Shown: in pieces, positions 52,218-61,978 of the stretch | How positions within the stretch are numbered: the stretch's first letter is position 1 | How the letters are laid out: the number at the start of each line of letters is the position of its first letter | Assembly: GCF_047159865.1 (NCBI RefSeq) | Contig: NZ_AP038804.1 | Span: 992,001 to 1,056,000, forward strand | Source of the DNA: JAIOSF01 sp047159865 | Lineage (GTDB): Bacteria > Campylobacterota > Campylobacteria > Campylobacterales > Arcobacteraceae | DNA length: 64,000 nt | Direction: 5' to 3' | The notes under the pieces: model-generated | The model's input: the letters and a program-made list of their open reading frames with translations, nothing else | Database searches by the model: none | What the model was told of the DNA's origin: nothing | Program-made: the position numbers and the translations under genes

Positions 52218-52702
52218 TTTAAAGATACTCTTTGAAAATGTGTCAATGCAACTGCAATTGCATCTGTTATATCAAGAGGTTTTATCTCTTGTTTTATCCC
52301 TAATAATTTTTTTACCATAAAAGCAACTTGCTCTTTACTTGACTTACCATTACCTGTTACTGCTTTTTTAACCTGTAAAGGGGTATATTCGCTAAAATTT
52401 CCTATATCTAATAGAATTTTCAAACTAATCGCTCCTCTAAACTGTGCAAGCTTTATAACCGACTTTGGATTGAAAGCATAAAACATATCTTCAATAGCTA
52501 CTTCATCAATTTTATGAGTTTTTAAAATAAGATCAATAGCTTCTACCATTTCAAGTATCTGTTCTTGTAAATTTCGACTTTTTATTTTAATTAATCCCGC
52601 TTCAACCAATTTTGGCTTCTTACTACTTTTCACATTGGCACAATTCTCAAGAATGGCGTAACCACAGTTGATTGTACCCGGATCTATCCCTAAAATTTTC
52701 AA
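52214..52702 (-). CDS. ruvC: Holliday junction resolvase RuvC
   Basis: A 162-residue endonuclease. Catalytic acids are Asp7 in GIDPGT, Glu in AIEDMFYAF (about 69), and the pair in LDITDAIAVALTH (about 142-154). It resolves Holliday junctions with RuvAB. It is divergent from dnaA, and the gap between them carries DnaA-box-like repeats. Confidence 0.95.
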   Translation of the reverse strand: MKILGIDPGTINCGYAILENCANVKSSKKPKLVEAGLIKIKSRNLQEQILEMVEAIDLILKTHKIDEVAIEDMFYAFNPKSVIKLAQFRGAISLKILLDIGNFSEYTPLQVKKAVTGNGKSSKEQVAFMVKKLLGIKQEIKPLDITDAIAVALTHFQRVSLK

Positions 52703-52823
52703 TTAATTCACACCTTATCACATATAATTCATTGTTTATTCACATATAATTATATAATTTTGACAATATTAACATATTTTAGATATAATAATATATATTA
52801 AGAAATAATTAGGAAAATATAAG
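52703..52823. other. Left part of the probable replication origin (ruvC-dnaA gap)
   Basis: DnaA-box-like sites with the TTCAC core: AATTCACAC (52705-52713), TTATCACAT (52715-52723) and TTATTCACAT (52736-52745). CACATATAATT is repeated directly at 52719-52729 and 52741-52751, 22 bases apart (two helical turns). The rest is extremely AT-rich and could unwind. A TTCAC core is reported for Campylobacterota DnaA boxes. Confidence 0.6.
52760..52789 (+). promoter_or_regulatory. dnaA promoter
   Basis: TTGACA (52760-52765), 18-base spacer and TATAAT (52784-52789), the clearest -35/-10 pair in the window. It lies 34 bases before the dnaA TTG start. Confidence 0.7.
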
Positions 52824-54143
52824 TTGACAACAAAAGAGATATTATTAGCATTAGAGAGTGAAGTATCAAAAAATGACTTTGAAAATGTCTTGAAGCAACT
52901 TGTATACAAAAAAGTTAGTTCAAGTAATGAGCTCGCTGTATTTGAAGTAAATAATAAATTTATTGCAAGTTTTATAAAAACTAAGTATACAACTATTTTA
53001 CAAGAGATATTTGAAAAAGAAACAAATATCAAACCATCTATTGAAATTATCATTACTGGTGAAAAAAGAAGAACAAAAAAAGCTATAATTGATGAACAAC
53101 AATCAAGTTCACATGCAGATAGTACAATTTTAAACCAATCGTTTACATTTGATTCATTTATTGTAGGAAAATCAAATGAGATGGCATATAATTCTAGTAA
53201 AGCAGTCGCTGAAAAACCAGGTACTCAATACAATCCACTTTTTATTTATGGTGGAACAGGATTAGGTAAAACTCATCTTTTACAAGCAATTGGAAATGAT
53301 GCAGTTTCAAAAGATAAAAATGTAATCTATGTAACTATCGAACAGTTTATGAACGACTTTTTATTTTCAATGAAAAATAAAAACTTAGAACATTTTAAAT
53401 CAAAATATAGAAAATGTGATTTATTACTTATCGATGATGTACAGTTTCTTACAGGAAAAGAAACAACTCAAGAAGAGTTTTTTCACACATTCAATGAACT
53501 TAAAAATTCAAACAAACAAATCGTACTTACAAGTGATAGACTGCCATCTCAAATTGCAGGACTTGAAGACCGTATTAAAAGTAGATTTGAACATGGTTTA
53601 AAAGCACATATCAATTTACCAGAATTAGAAACAAAAATTTTAATTATCGAGAAAAAAAGTGAACTTAATGGTATTGTACTTACAAAAGATATTGTTCACT
53701 ATATAGCTACAAACCTTGGTAATTCTGTAAGAGAGATAGAGGGTGTACTTATACAAATAAATGCAAATGCAAATCTTTTAGGTGTAGATATCAATATAGA
53801 ACTTGTACAAAGAGTTCTAAAAGATCAGATTAAAGAAACAAAAGAAAATATCAGATTGATTGATATCATTAATATTGTTTCAAATCAATTAAATATTAAA
53901 CCTTCTGATTTAAAATCATCTAAAAGAACAAAAAATGTAGTAGATGCTAGAAGAACTGTGATTTATCTTGCGCGAGAGCTTACACATAACTCTATGCCTG
54001 ATATTGCAAAATTTTTAGGGATGAAAGATCATTCAAGTGTTTCTAAAAATATATCTAAAGCAAATGAACTAATTGAAAAAGATGAAAACTTTAGATTAAA
54101 GCTTGAAAATCTAAAAAATAAGATTATAAATAAGGATTATTAG
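52824..54143 (+). CDS. dnaA: Chromosomal replication initiator DnaA
   Basis: A 439-residue AAA+ protein. Domain I (1-80) is followed by a linker, then Walker A GGTGLGKTHL (about 146-155), Walker B LLLIDDVQFLTG (about 202-213), and the box-VII/arginine finger region LEDRIKSRFEHGL. Domain IV ends with the DnaA signature MKDHSSVSKNISKA. It recognises DnaA boxes and melts the origin. The start is TTG with AGGA nine bases upstream. Confidence 0.97.
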   Translation: MTTKEILLALESEVSKNDFENVLKQLVYKKVSSSNELAVFEVNNKFIASFIKTKYTTILQEIFEKETNIKPSIEIIITGEKRRTKKAIIDEQQSSSHADSTILNQSFTFDSFIVGKSNEMAYNSSKAVAEKPGTQYNPLFIYGGTGLGKTHLLQAIGNDAVSKDKNVIYVTIEQFMNDFLFSMKNKNLEHFKSKYRKCDLLLIDDVQFLTGKETTQEEFFHTFNELKNSNKQIVLTSDRLPSQIAGLEDRIKSRFEHGLKAHINLPELETKILIIEKKSELNGIVLTKDIVHYIATNLGNSVREIEGVLIQINANANLLGVDINIELVQRVLKDQIKETKENIRLIDIINIVSNQLNIKPSDLKSSKRTKNVVDARRTVIYLARELTHNSMPDIAKFLGMKDHSSVSKNISKANELIEKDENFRLKLENLKNKIINKDY

Positions 54144-54309
54144 TAAATAGAAAAATTAACTTAATGTGAATAGATGTGAACAACTTTTAATATTTAAAAA
54201 CAATAAAAATGCTTTAAATATTGACTTTATAGATTGTTTTCATCTATTCACACTAACTACTAATACTACTATTTATTTTTAATATATAAATAATAAAAAA
54301 AGGAAAAAA
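54144..54309. other. Right part of the probable origin (dnaA-dnaN gap)
   Basis: Two GTGAA cores (54166-54170 and 54176-54180, TTCAC on the minus strand) ten bases apart, and one TTCAC on the plus strand (54247-54251). CATCTATTCACA occurs in both orientations (54169-54181 region and 54241-54252), forming an inverted pair. The 166-base gap carries no gene. Confidence 0.55.
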
Positions 54310-55380
54310 ATGAAATTTACGATATCTAAAAACATCATTGAAAATATTGTTTCTTCTATGCAGCCATTTTTAAATAAAAAAGATTCTAGTTCTATTACTT
54401 CTCATATCTATATGGAAGTATTAAATGCTAATCTAATCATAAAATCAACTGATTATGAGATGGGTTGTGAAGCTAATGTAGCTGATATTACTGATATTAT
54501 CGATGGTAAATCAACTGTTAATGGTAGTAATTTATTAAATATTATTAGAAGATTAAAAGATGATAATATAGTATTTGAAGTAATTGATAATAATTTAAAT
54601 ATAAAACAAAAAAGATCTAACTTTAAATTACCAATGTATAATGCAGACGAATATCCAGATTTTGTAAAACTTGATAATTTAAAATCTTTAAATATCAATA
54701 CTATAAATTTAATTAATAGTATAAGAAAAATTACACCATCAATAGATAATAATAATCCAAAATTTGAGTTAAATGGTGCATTAATAGATATAAAATCACA
54801 AAAAATCAATTTTGTTGCTACTGATACAAGAAGACTTGCTGTATCAAATTTAGAAAATATTTCAAATGAAGAATCTCAAATAATCATTCCTAAAAAAGCG
54901 ATTATAGAGATACAAAAACTATTTTTAGATGAAGCAAGTATAAAATATGATGATACATATCTTGTAGTTTCAAATAATAATTATACTTTTTTTACAAAAC
55001 TAATTAATGGAAAATTTCCTGATTATGAAAGAATTATTCCAAAAAGTTTAAAATATAATTTTCCATTATCAAAAGCACTTCTTATTGAATCGATTAAGTT
55101 AGTTACTTCAATAGAATCTAAAATTAAAATAACATTTAATCAAGATAGTATTATTTTTGAATCATTAGATGATGATAGTGAATCAAAAACTCAAATTGAT
55201 GTACAATTAAATATAGAAGATTCTTTTTATATTGCTGTAAATAGTAAATATATTTTAGATTTTTTAAGTAGTACTACAAATGAGAATATTAACATAGGAT
55301 TTAATGAATCAAATTTACCTTTCTACTTAGAAGATAATAATTTCATTACAATAGTAATGCCAATAGTGTTAGATAAATAA
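54310..55380 (+). CDS. dnaN: DNA polymerase III beta sliding clamp
   Basis: A 356-residue clamp subunit made of three repeated domains. VNGSNLLNIIRRL, KLPMYNADEYPDF, FVATDTRRLAVSN (about 173-185) and the C-terminal YLEDNNFITIVMPI are the family landmarks. It dimerises into the ring that holds polymerase on DNA. AAAGGAAAAAA precedes the ATG. It is very AT-rich, but its length and order are normal. Confidence 0.96.
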   Translation: MKFTISKNIIENIVSSMQPFLNKKDSSSITSHIYMEVLNANLIIKSTDYEMGCEANVADITDIIDGKSTVNGSNLLNIIRRLKDDNIVFEVIDNNLNIKQKRSNFKLPMYNADEYPDFVKLDNLKSLNINTINLINSIRKITPSIDNNNPKFELNGALIDIKSQKINFVATDTRRLAVSNLENISNEESQIIIPKKAIIEIQKLFLDEASIKYDDTYLVVSNNNYTFFTKLINGKFPDYERIIPKSLKYNFPLSKALLIESIKLVTSIESKIKITFNQDSIIFESLDDDSESKTQIDVQLNIEDSFYIAVNSKYILDFLSSTTNENINIGFNESNLPFYLEDNNFITIVMPIVLDK

Positions 55381-55393
55381 AGGATAAAAATAT

Positions 55394-57727
55394 ATGAGTA
55401 CTGAAACAGAAAAAAAAGAATACGGAGCTGGTAATATTAAAGTCCTCAAAGGACTTGAAGCTGTAAGAAAAAGACCTGGTATGTATATTGGTGATACCAA
55501 TATAAATGGTCTTCATCATATGGTTTATGAAGTTGTTGATAACTCTATAGATGAAGCTATGGCTGGATTTTGTGATACTATTAAAGTAACGATTACAAAA
55601 GAAAATGGAATTATTGTTTCTGATAATGCTAGAGGTATTCCTACAGATATTCATCCCGGTGAAAAAATTTCTGCTGCTACTGTTGCTTTAACTGTTTTAC
55701 ATGCTGGTGGTAAGTTTGATAAAGATACTTATCAAGTTTCTGGTGGACTTCATGGTGTTGGTGTATCTGTTGTAAATGCACTTTCATCTTCTTTAAAAAT
55801 GACTATTCATAGAGGTAATGAGATACATTATCAAGAGTTTCATGAAGGAAAATTTGATAAACCTTTAGAAGTAATAGGAACTACAAAAAAAACTGGAACT
55901 ACAATTGAATTTATCCCTGATAATACTATTTTTGAAGTATCTGAATACTCTTTTGATATTCTTGCAAAAAGATTTAAAGAGGTTGCTTATTTAAATCCAA
56001 TGATTAGTATCGTTCTTGAAGATAAAAGAGATGGTGGTAAAAAAGAGACTTATCATTTTGAAGGTGGTATCAAACAATTTGTAGAAGATACAAACAAATC
56101 AAAAGCGATAACTGATGCTTTATCTTTTAGTGCAAAAGAAGAGGGTGTTGAAGTTGATATAGCATTGATGTATAATGACACTTATGTTGGAAATACTAAA
56201 TCTTTTGTTAATAATATTAATACAATGGATGGTGGTACTCACGAAGCAGGTTTTAAAGATGGACTTACTAGAAGTATTAGAAAATATCTAAAAGAAAATG
56301 CGAATGCAAGAGATAAAGATGCTAAATTAGACGGTAATGATGTACGAGAAGGTTTAGTTGCTGTTGTTTCTGTAAGAGTTCCTGAGCCTCAATTTGAGGG
56401 ACAAACAAAAGGTAAACTAGGAAGCTCTTATGTAAAACCAATTTGTCAGAAACTCACCTTTGAAGCACTAAATAAATATTTTGAAGAAAATCCTGTACAA
56501 GCTAAACTTGTAATGGAAAAAGCATTAATGGCTGCAAGAGGACGAGAGGCTGCTAAAAAAGCTAGGGAATTAACTAGAAAAACTGACACTATGTCTGTTG
56601 GTACACTTCCTGGTAAACTTGCTAACTGTCAAACAAAAGACCCAGAAATTGCCGAACTGTATCTAGTGGAAGGGGATTCTGCTGGTGGTTCTGCTAAGCA
56701 AGGTAGAGATAGAGTTTATCAAGCTATTTTACCACTAAAAGGTAAGATTTTAAATGTTGAAAAAGCAAGACTAGATAAAATTTTAAAATCTGAAGAGATT
56801 AAAAATATGATTACAGCTATGGGTTGTGGAATAGGTGAAGATTTTAATGAAGAAAAAGTAAGATATCATAAAGTTATTATTATGACGGATGCTGATGTTG
56901 ATGGTAGCCACATTCAAACATTACTATTAACATTTTTCTTTAGATTTTTAAGACCTATTATTGATAAAGGTTATTTATATATAGCTCAGCCACCATTATA
57001 CCTATATAGAAAAGGGAAAAATGAAACTTATTTAAAAGATAATAACGCTCTTAGTAACTTTTTAATTGAAAATGGTTTAGGGAACTTTGAATTTCAAGGA
57101 ATGGGTCATAACGATTTAGTAGATATGTTTAAAATTGTTTCTGCTTATAGAGGGATGTTAGAAAATCTTGAAAAAAGATACTCTTTAGTTGAAGTGATTA
57201 AATATATCATTGAAAATGATAGTTTAGTAGGTTTAGATAATAATAAATTATATGAAGAGGTTGAAAAATATTTAACTAATAGTGGATACAATATTTTGAG
57301 TAAAACAATAGATGAAGAGGCAATTCATCTATTTGTTCAAACAAATGAAGGTTTAGAAGAACTTTTGATTGATGATGAATTATTTGCAAGTCCTTATTTT
57401 GCAGAAGCTACATACCTTTATAAGAAAATTCTTGATAGAGATACATCTATATTTGAAAATAGAGATATGATAGAATATCTTGAAGAGATTGAAGAGAGTG
57501 CTAAAAAAGGGGCTTATATTCAAAGATATAAAGGTCTAGGTGAGATGAACCCTGAGCAACTTTGGGAAACTACTATGATACCAGAAAACAGAAGACTTTT
57601 AAAAGTAACTGTAGAAGATGCTGAGATTGCAAGTGAAACATTTACTCTTTTTATGGGTGATGAAGTTGAACCTCGAAGAAAATATATAGAAGATCATGCT
57701 AAGGATGTTGAACACTTAGATGTTTAA
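55394..57727 (+). CDS. gyrB: DNA gyrase subunit B
   Basis: A 777-residue gyrase B. The ATPase domain has LEAVRKRPGMYIGDT, VDNSIDEAMAG and LHAGGKFD...GLHGVGVSVVNALS. The TOPRIM block is EGDSAGGSAKQGRDR (about 426-440) and TDADVDGSHIQTL (about 494-506). A C-terminal gyrB segment YKGLGEMNPEQLWETTM closes it. An insert of about 130 residues after DGSHI matches the longer form of this phylum. It introduces negative supercoils with GyrA. Confidence 0.97.
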   Translation: MSTETEKKEYGAGNIKVLKGLEAVRKRPGMYIGDTNINGLHHMVYEVVDNSIDEAMAGFCDTIKVTITKENGIIVSDNARGIPTDIHPGEKISAATVALTVLHAGGKFDKDTYQVSGGLHGVGVSVVNALSSSLKMTIHRGNEIHYQEFHEGKFDKPLEVIGTTKKTGTTIEFIPDNTIFEVSEYSFDILAKRFKEVAYLNPMISIVLEDKRDGGKKETYHFEGGIKQFVEDTNKSKAITDALSFSAKEEGVEVDIALMYNDTYVGNTKSFVNNINTMDGGTHEAGFKDGLTRSIRKYLKENANARDKDAKLDGNDVREGLVAVVSVRVPEPQFEGQTKGKLGSSYVKPICQKLTFEALNKYFEENPVQAKLVMEKALMAARGREAAKKARELTRKTDTMSVGTLPGKLANCQTKDPEIAELYLVEGDSAGGSAKQGRDRVYQAILPLKGKILNVEKARLDKILKSEEIKNMITAMGCGIGEDFNEEKVRYHKVIIMTDADVDGSHIQTLLLTFFFRFLRPIIDKGYLYIAQPPLYLYRKGKNETYLKDNNALSNFLIENGLGNFEFQGMGHNDLVDMFKIVSAYRGMLENLEKRYSLVEVIKYIIENDSLVGLDNNKLYEEVEKYLTNSGYNILSKTIDEEAIHLFVQTNEGLEELLIDDELFASPYFAEATYLYKKILDRDTSIFENRDMIEYLEEIEESAKKGAYIQRYKGLGEMNPEQLWETTMIPENRRLLKVTVEDAEIASETFTLFMGDEVEPRRKYIEDHAKDVEHLDV

Positions 57728-57743
57728 TATTCTTAAGTATATA

Positions 57744-57776
57744 AAAAAAGGTTACCATATTTGGTAACCTTTTTTA
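57744..57776 (+). terminator. Rho-independent terminator of gyrB
   Basis: Stem AAAAAGGTTACCA / TGGTAACCTTTTT with a short loop and T-tail. It may also serve the converging DAHP synthase gene. Confidence 0.9.
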
Positions 57777-57804
57777 TTTAAAATACTCTATATTATAAAG
57801 TATT

Positions 57805-59154
57805 TTAAGCTTCTTTCATAGTTTGAGCAATCATAAATGCTAACTCTAATGATTGATCTGCATTAAGTCTAGGATCACATTGTGTATGATATCTACTTGT
57901 TAAATCATTTGTAGTAATGTTACTACTTTTACTTCCTGTACATTCTGTTACATCCTGTCCTGTCATCTCTAAGTGTATACCACCAGCAACTGAACCTTGA
58001 GCTTTATGAATTTGAAAAAATTGTTTTACTTCACCTAAAATATTATCAAAATCTCTTGTTTTATATCCATTGTCAGCTTTTTCTACATTTCCATGCATAG
58101 GATCACTAGACCAAACAACTTTTTTCCCTTCTGATTCTACTTTTTTAAGTAATTTAGGAAATTTGTCTGCAATTTTATCTGCACCCATTCTTACAATAAG
58201 ATTTAATCTTCCTGCTTCATTCTCAGGATTTAAAGTATCAATAAGTTTAATAAGTTCATCTTCTTTCATAGATGGTCCTACTTTACATCCTATAGGATTT
58301 TTTATACCTCTGAAGTATTCTATATGTGCTTCATCAAGTCCTCTAGTTCTATCACCAATCCATAACATATGTGCACTACAATCGTACCAATCACCAGTTA
58401 AACTATCCTTTCTTGTAAGTGCTTCCTCATAGTTTAATAAAAGTGCTTCATGAGAAGTAAATAAAGTAGTTTGATTTAAAGCTGCTGTATTTGAAGATTT
58501 TATTCCACAAGCTTCCATAAACTTTAAACTTTCGCTTATTTTTGAAGCTAACTCTTCATACTTTTCACCTAAAGTATGATCTTTCATATAGTTTAAATTC
58601 CAAGAGTGTACTTTATTTAAATCAGCCATACCACCTCTTGCAAATGCTCTTAAAAGATTTAGCGTAGCAGCACTTTGATTGTATGCTTTTAAAAGCTTTT
58701 TAGGGTTTGGAGTTCTTGATTTTAAATCAGTTGCAATATCATTTACTATATCACCTCTATAACTTGGGTATTCTACACCATTTATAGTTTCTGTATCACT
58801 ACTTCTTGGTTTTGCAAATTGTCCCGCAATTCTTCCTACTTTTACTACAGGTTTTCCTGCACTAAATGTCATAACTACAGCCATTTGCATCATTACTTGA
58901 AATAATGATTTTATGTTATTTGCATTAAATGCTTTGAAACTCTCTGCACAATCTCCACCTTGAAGTAAAAATGCATCACCATTGGCTACATTGGCTAATT
59001 GTGCTTTTAATTGTCTTGCTTCTTCTGCAAAAATTAAAGGTGGATATGAGGATAACTCTTTTTCAACTTTTTTTACTTTTTTCATATCTTGGTAGATAGG
59101 TTGTTGTTTGATTGGAAAATCTCTCCATGAATTTGGTGTCCAAATTTTACCCAT
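57805..59154 (-). CDS. Class II 3-deoxy-7-phosphoheptulonate (DAHP) synthase
   Basis: A 449-residue plant-type (class II) enzyme that opens the shikimate pathway. WTPNSWRDFPIKQQPIY is the typical start, GDCAESF (metal Cys) lies at about 62-68, VKVGRIAGQFAKPRS at about 100-114, and SDPMHGN and GGIHLEMTGQDVTEC later. It condenses PEP and erythrose 4-phosphate; the transaldolase upstream (13-base gap) helps supply erythrose 4-phosphate. Confidence 0.95.
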   Translation of the reverse strand: MGKIWTPNSWRDFPIKQQPIYQDMKKVKKVEKELSSYPPLIFAEEARQLKAQLANVANGDAFLLQGGDCAESFKAFNANNIKSLFQVMMQMAVVMTFSAGKPVVKVGRIAGQFAKPRSSDTETINGVEYPSYRGDIVNDIATDLKSRTPNPKKLLKAYNQSAATLNLLRAFARGGMADLNKVHSWNLNYMKDHTLGEKYEELASKISESLKFMEACGIKSSNTAALNQTTLFTSHEALLLNYEEALTRKDSLTGDWYDCSAHMLWIGDRTRGLDEAHIEYFRGIKNPIGCKVGPSMKEDELIKLIDTLNPENEAGRLNLIVRMGADKIADKFPKLLKKVESEGKKVVWSSDPMHGNVEKADNGYKTRDFDNILGEVKQFFQIHKAQGSVAGGIHLEMTGQDVTECTGSKSSNITTNDLTSRYHTQCDPRLNADQSLELAFMIAQTMKEA

Positions 59155-59167
59155 AATTATGTCCTTT

Positions 59168-60160
59168 TTAAATTTTTACTTTTTTTAACAAAACTTCAAA
59201 TGAAGATTTAAATGCACTTAAGCCATCAGCCAATAATTGTTCTGATGTTTTTTCTATATTGATGTCTCTTTTTGCTAGTTTTTCAAAATATTTATCACAT
59301 TCATCTTCAGTGATTACTTTTGATTTACTTTTTTCACCATTTTCTATCCATGCTTTTATTGTTGATAAGGGAGCTGTATTGATAGTATTTTTATAAATTA
59401 AATTATCAATATAATAAGTTGGTTCTAAATCATCCCCTTTTACACCTGTACTAGCAAATAGTGTTCTGATATTGTCATTTTGAATTTTTTCTATCTCATA
59501 ATAACATTTAAGAGCATTCATAATTCCAACTTTGGCAGGTTCTAAATCTTTTTTTATCATTAAACTATCAAGAGTTCTATCAAATCTACTTACAAAAACA
59601 GATACAACCCCTTTTGTGTCTTTCCCACTTTTAAGAATACCTTCATTTAGTGCTTTTGCAGACTCAAGAGCTTGAATTGAAGAAAAAATCAATGTTGCAT
59701 TTACATTTATACCTAGTGTTGTTAACTCTTCCATTGCTTTATATCCAGCTTGAGTTGCTGGAACTTTGATCATTACATTATCATGAGAAATTTGTTTATA
59801 TAAACGAATCCCTTCTTCAACTGTAGCTTTGGTATCATCACAAAGTAATGGATCAACTTCTAAAGAGATAAATCCATCATTTGCATCATTGTCATATAAA
59901 GGTTTGAGAATCTTTGCTGCTGTTTTTATGTCAGAAATTGCAAGTTCCTCATATATTTTTTTATTTTCATTTGCTTGAAGCATATTCATTTGTTGTGTAT
60001 AAGCATCAGATGAGCTAATTGATTGTTCAAATATAGCTGGATTGCTTGTAGCTCCATGAATTACTTCATTAGTAACTAAATCTTTAAATTCATTTTCTAA
60101 AAAATCTCTTTCTACAAAATCACACCAAATGGAATAATTTATCTCTTTTTTTAAACTCAT
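59168..60160 (-). CDS. tal: Transaldolase
   Basis: A 330-residue transaldolase of the tal type. IWCDFVERDF near the start, TSNPAIFEQSI (about 39-49), VMIKVPATQAGYKAME (Schiff-base Lys in IKVPAT at about 135) and NATLIFSS. It links sedoheptulose 7-phosphate and glyceraldehyde 3-phosphate to fructose 6-phosphate and erythrose 4-phosphate. In an operon with DAHP synthase. Confidence 0.94.
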   Translation of the reverse strand: MSLKKEINYSIWCDFVERDFLENEFKDLVTNEVIHGATSNPAIFEQSISSSDAYTQQMNMLQANENKKIYEELAISDIKTAAKILKPLYDNDANDGFISLEVDPLLCDDTKATVEEGIRLYKQISHDNVMIKVPATQAGYKAMEELTTLGINVNATLIFSSIQALESAKALNEGILKSGKDTKGVVSVFVSRFDRTLDSLMIKKDLEPAKVGIMNALKCYYEIEKIQNDNIRTLFASTGVKGDDLEPTYYIDNLIYKNTINTAPLSTIKAWIENGEKSKSKVITEDECDKYFEKLAKRDINIEKTSEQLLADGLSAFKSSFEVLLKKVKI

Positions 60161-60170
60161 ATACTATATC

Positions 60171-60497
60171 CTATTTTATTTTTTTGCAAGTTAGGTCTTT
60201 TTCAACATTTCTTTTAAAATCTTTTAAAACAAAACCTTTGCATATCTCATTTTTTGATAAATCTGTAAAGCTTACTGTGTATTTATAACCTTTAACATTG
60301 ATATCTTCTCTTAAAAACTCATGGTTTGCATACACTTTTACATTTTCTATATTATTATAACCTAACTGATGAAGAATTTTGGTTACCTTTTGTGATTGCC
60401 CATAAGAGACAAGAAAGAACCATATAAATCCTAGACTAACTAATATAATCATAAAATAAACAGTTTTTTTTGGTAGTTTTCTAACTTCTGTTTCCAT
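60171..60497 (-). CDS. Small single-pass membrane protein of unknown function
   Basis: A 108-residue protein with a short cytoplasmic N-terminus, one transmembrane helix (about 13-31, VYFMIILVSLGFIWFFLVS) and a basic extracytoplasmic part with two cysteines (NEICKGF, LTCKK). No family recognised. It precedes tal by 10 bases and is probably in the same operon. Confidence 0.6.
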   Translation of the reverse strand: METEVRKLPKKTVYFMIILVSLGFIWFFLVSYGQSQKVTKILHQLGYNNIENVKVYANHEFLREDINVKGYKYTVSFTDLSKNEICKGFVLKDFKRNVEKDLTCKKIK

Positions 60498-60538
60498 TTA
60501 TATCCTTCTAAATAACGCGTATTTTACCATAATTTAGA

Positions 60539-60544
60539 TATAAT
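60539..60544 (+). promoter_or_regulatory. -10 box of the RCK_C gene, directly before its ATG
   Basis: TATAAT with only six bases (CAAGGT) before the ATG at 60551. Initiation would fall on the start codon, giving a leaderless mRNA. Confidence 0.55.
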
Positions 60545-60550
60545 CAAGGT

Positions 60551-61978
60551 ATGAAAAATGTACTAGTTATATTAGATGGTCACATTGCGAAACATCTAAT
60601 GAAAAGAATGATTGATTTAAATAATAATTTTAATCAATATGATATCATATATACAGATGATTTTATTTTAGAAGATAATTTACCATCAAATTTTACTTTT
60701 TATAAATTTGATCCTACAAGTTATTCTAAATTATCTTTTGTGTTAAGTAAAGTGGTTTATCAAGATGCTTTAGTTGTATTATCTACAAAAGAAGACACAA
60801 TTGCTGTAATAGAAAATATTCGAAGAAACTATAAAGATTTAAATTTTAATGTTTATGATAAATGGAATATACAATTAGATGATACAAATATTCAATATTA
60901 TAGAGGAAATGATGTTTTATCAAATGGTTTGATGGAACTCCTACCAAATATCCCTGTATTTGCACAAAATATCGGATTAAAGCAAGGTGAAATAATGGAA
61001 GTGAAAGTTCCATTTGGAAGTACTTATGCGTATAGATATATTGGAAGTATTGCTCAAAAAGATTGGAAAATAGCTGCACTGTATAGAAATCAACAGTTAT
61101 TAAAAGTAAAGGCATCTTTAATTATAAAACCAAATGATATTATGATCATTATTGGAAAGCCTAAAGTTTTAATGCAAGTATATAATGCAATGTCTAAAAC
61201 TATTGCACAATTTCCTATGCCTTTTGGACAAAATTTGTATTTATATATTGATATGTATATTCAAAGTGATGAAGAGATTTTGCGTGTACTTAAAGATGCT
61301 TTGATATTACACAAGCGTATTAAAAATTCATCTTTAGTTGTTAAAATCACAAGGCATAGTAATGTCACTATGATAAATAAAATAACAACTCATTTAAAAG
61401 GTATTAAAAAAGTTATTATTAATATGGATTATCACAATAAAGGGATGAGAAATATTTTAAAAGAAGATAAATATAAATGTGACATAGGAATGATAATTTT
61501 AACTAAAAGTTTAATGGCAAATAAAACTATTTTAAAAGATATTTTAAAATTAAAAATTCCAATTTTTAAAATAGGAAATGAAAACATCTCTTCTTTAAAA
61601 AGTTCTTTAATTTTATTGAACGATGATAAAATTTATGAACAAATTTCACCTATATTATTTGATATATCAAGTCAATTGAAAATTACACCTAAAGTATTTG
61701 ATATAGATCCTATGGGTGATTCTAAAAGGGAAGATTTAATATCTCATTTAAATAATTTAGGAAAAATATTTAATCAAAAAATTGTAGTTGTAAGTGAAAG
61801 AGCAAACCCAATAAAAAGATTAGATGAAGAACAAAATATTTTACAAATTCTCCCTATTAAAGAGACTATGTTAAAGAAAAGATATATAAAATTTTTAACT
61901 ACAGATAGCGATTTACTTTCATTTGATAGTAATAAATTTAATCAAATATTGATACCAGTTATTGATGATTTAAACTAA
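60551..61978 (+). CDS. RCK_C/TrkA-C-domain protein (COG3400-like)
   Basis: A 475-residue soluble protein. An N-terminal Rossmann-like part starts NVLVILDGHIAKHLMKRM (about 3-20). Residues about 140-205 form an RCK_C domain (EIMEVKVPFGSTYAYRYIG, IIKPNDIMIIIGKP). The C-terminal half (about 220-475) has further Rossmann-like strands. No membrane segment is present, so it would be a regulatory subunit rather than a channel. I recall this as a conserved Campylobacterota family of unknown role, perhaps ion-transport regulation. The stop overlaps the convergent pabC-like gene. Confidence 0.65.
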   Translation: MKNVLVILDGHIAKHLMKRMIDLNNNFNQYDIIYTDDFILEDNLPSNFTFYKFDPTSYSKLSFVLSKVVYQDALVVLSTKEDTIAVIENIRRNYKDLNFNVYDKWNIQLDDTNIQYYRGNDVLSNGLMELLPNIPVFAQNIGLKQGEIMEVKVPFGSTYAYRYIGSIAQKDWKIAALYRNQQLLKVKASLIIKPNDIMIIIGKPKVLMQVYNAMSKTIAQFPMPFGQNLYLYIDMYIQSDEEILRVLKDALILHKRIKNSSLVVKITRHSNVTMINKITTHLKGIKKVIINMDYHNKGMRNILKEDKYKCDIGMIILTKSLMANKTILKDILKLKIPIFKIGNENISSLKSSLILLNDDKIYEQISPILFDISSQLKITPKVFDIDPMGDSKREDLISHLNNLGKIFNQKIVVVSERANPIKRLDEEQNILQILPIKETMLKKRYIKFLTTDSDLLSFDSNKFNQILIPVIDDLN

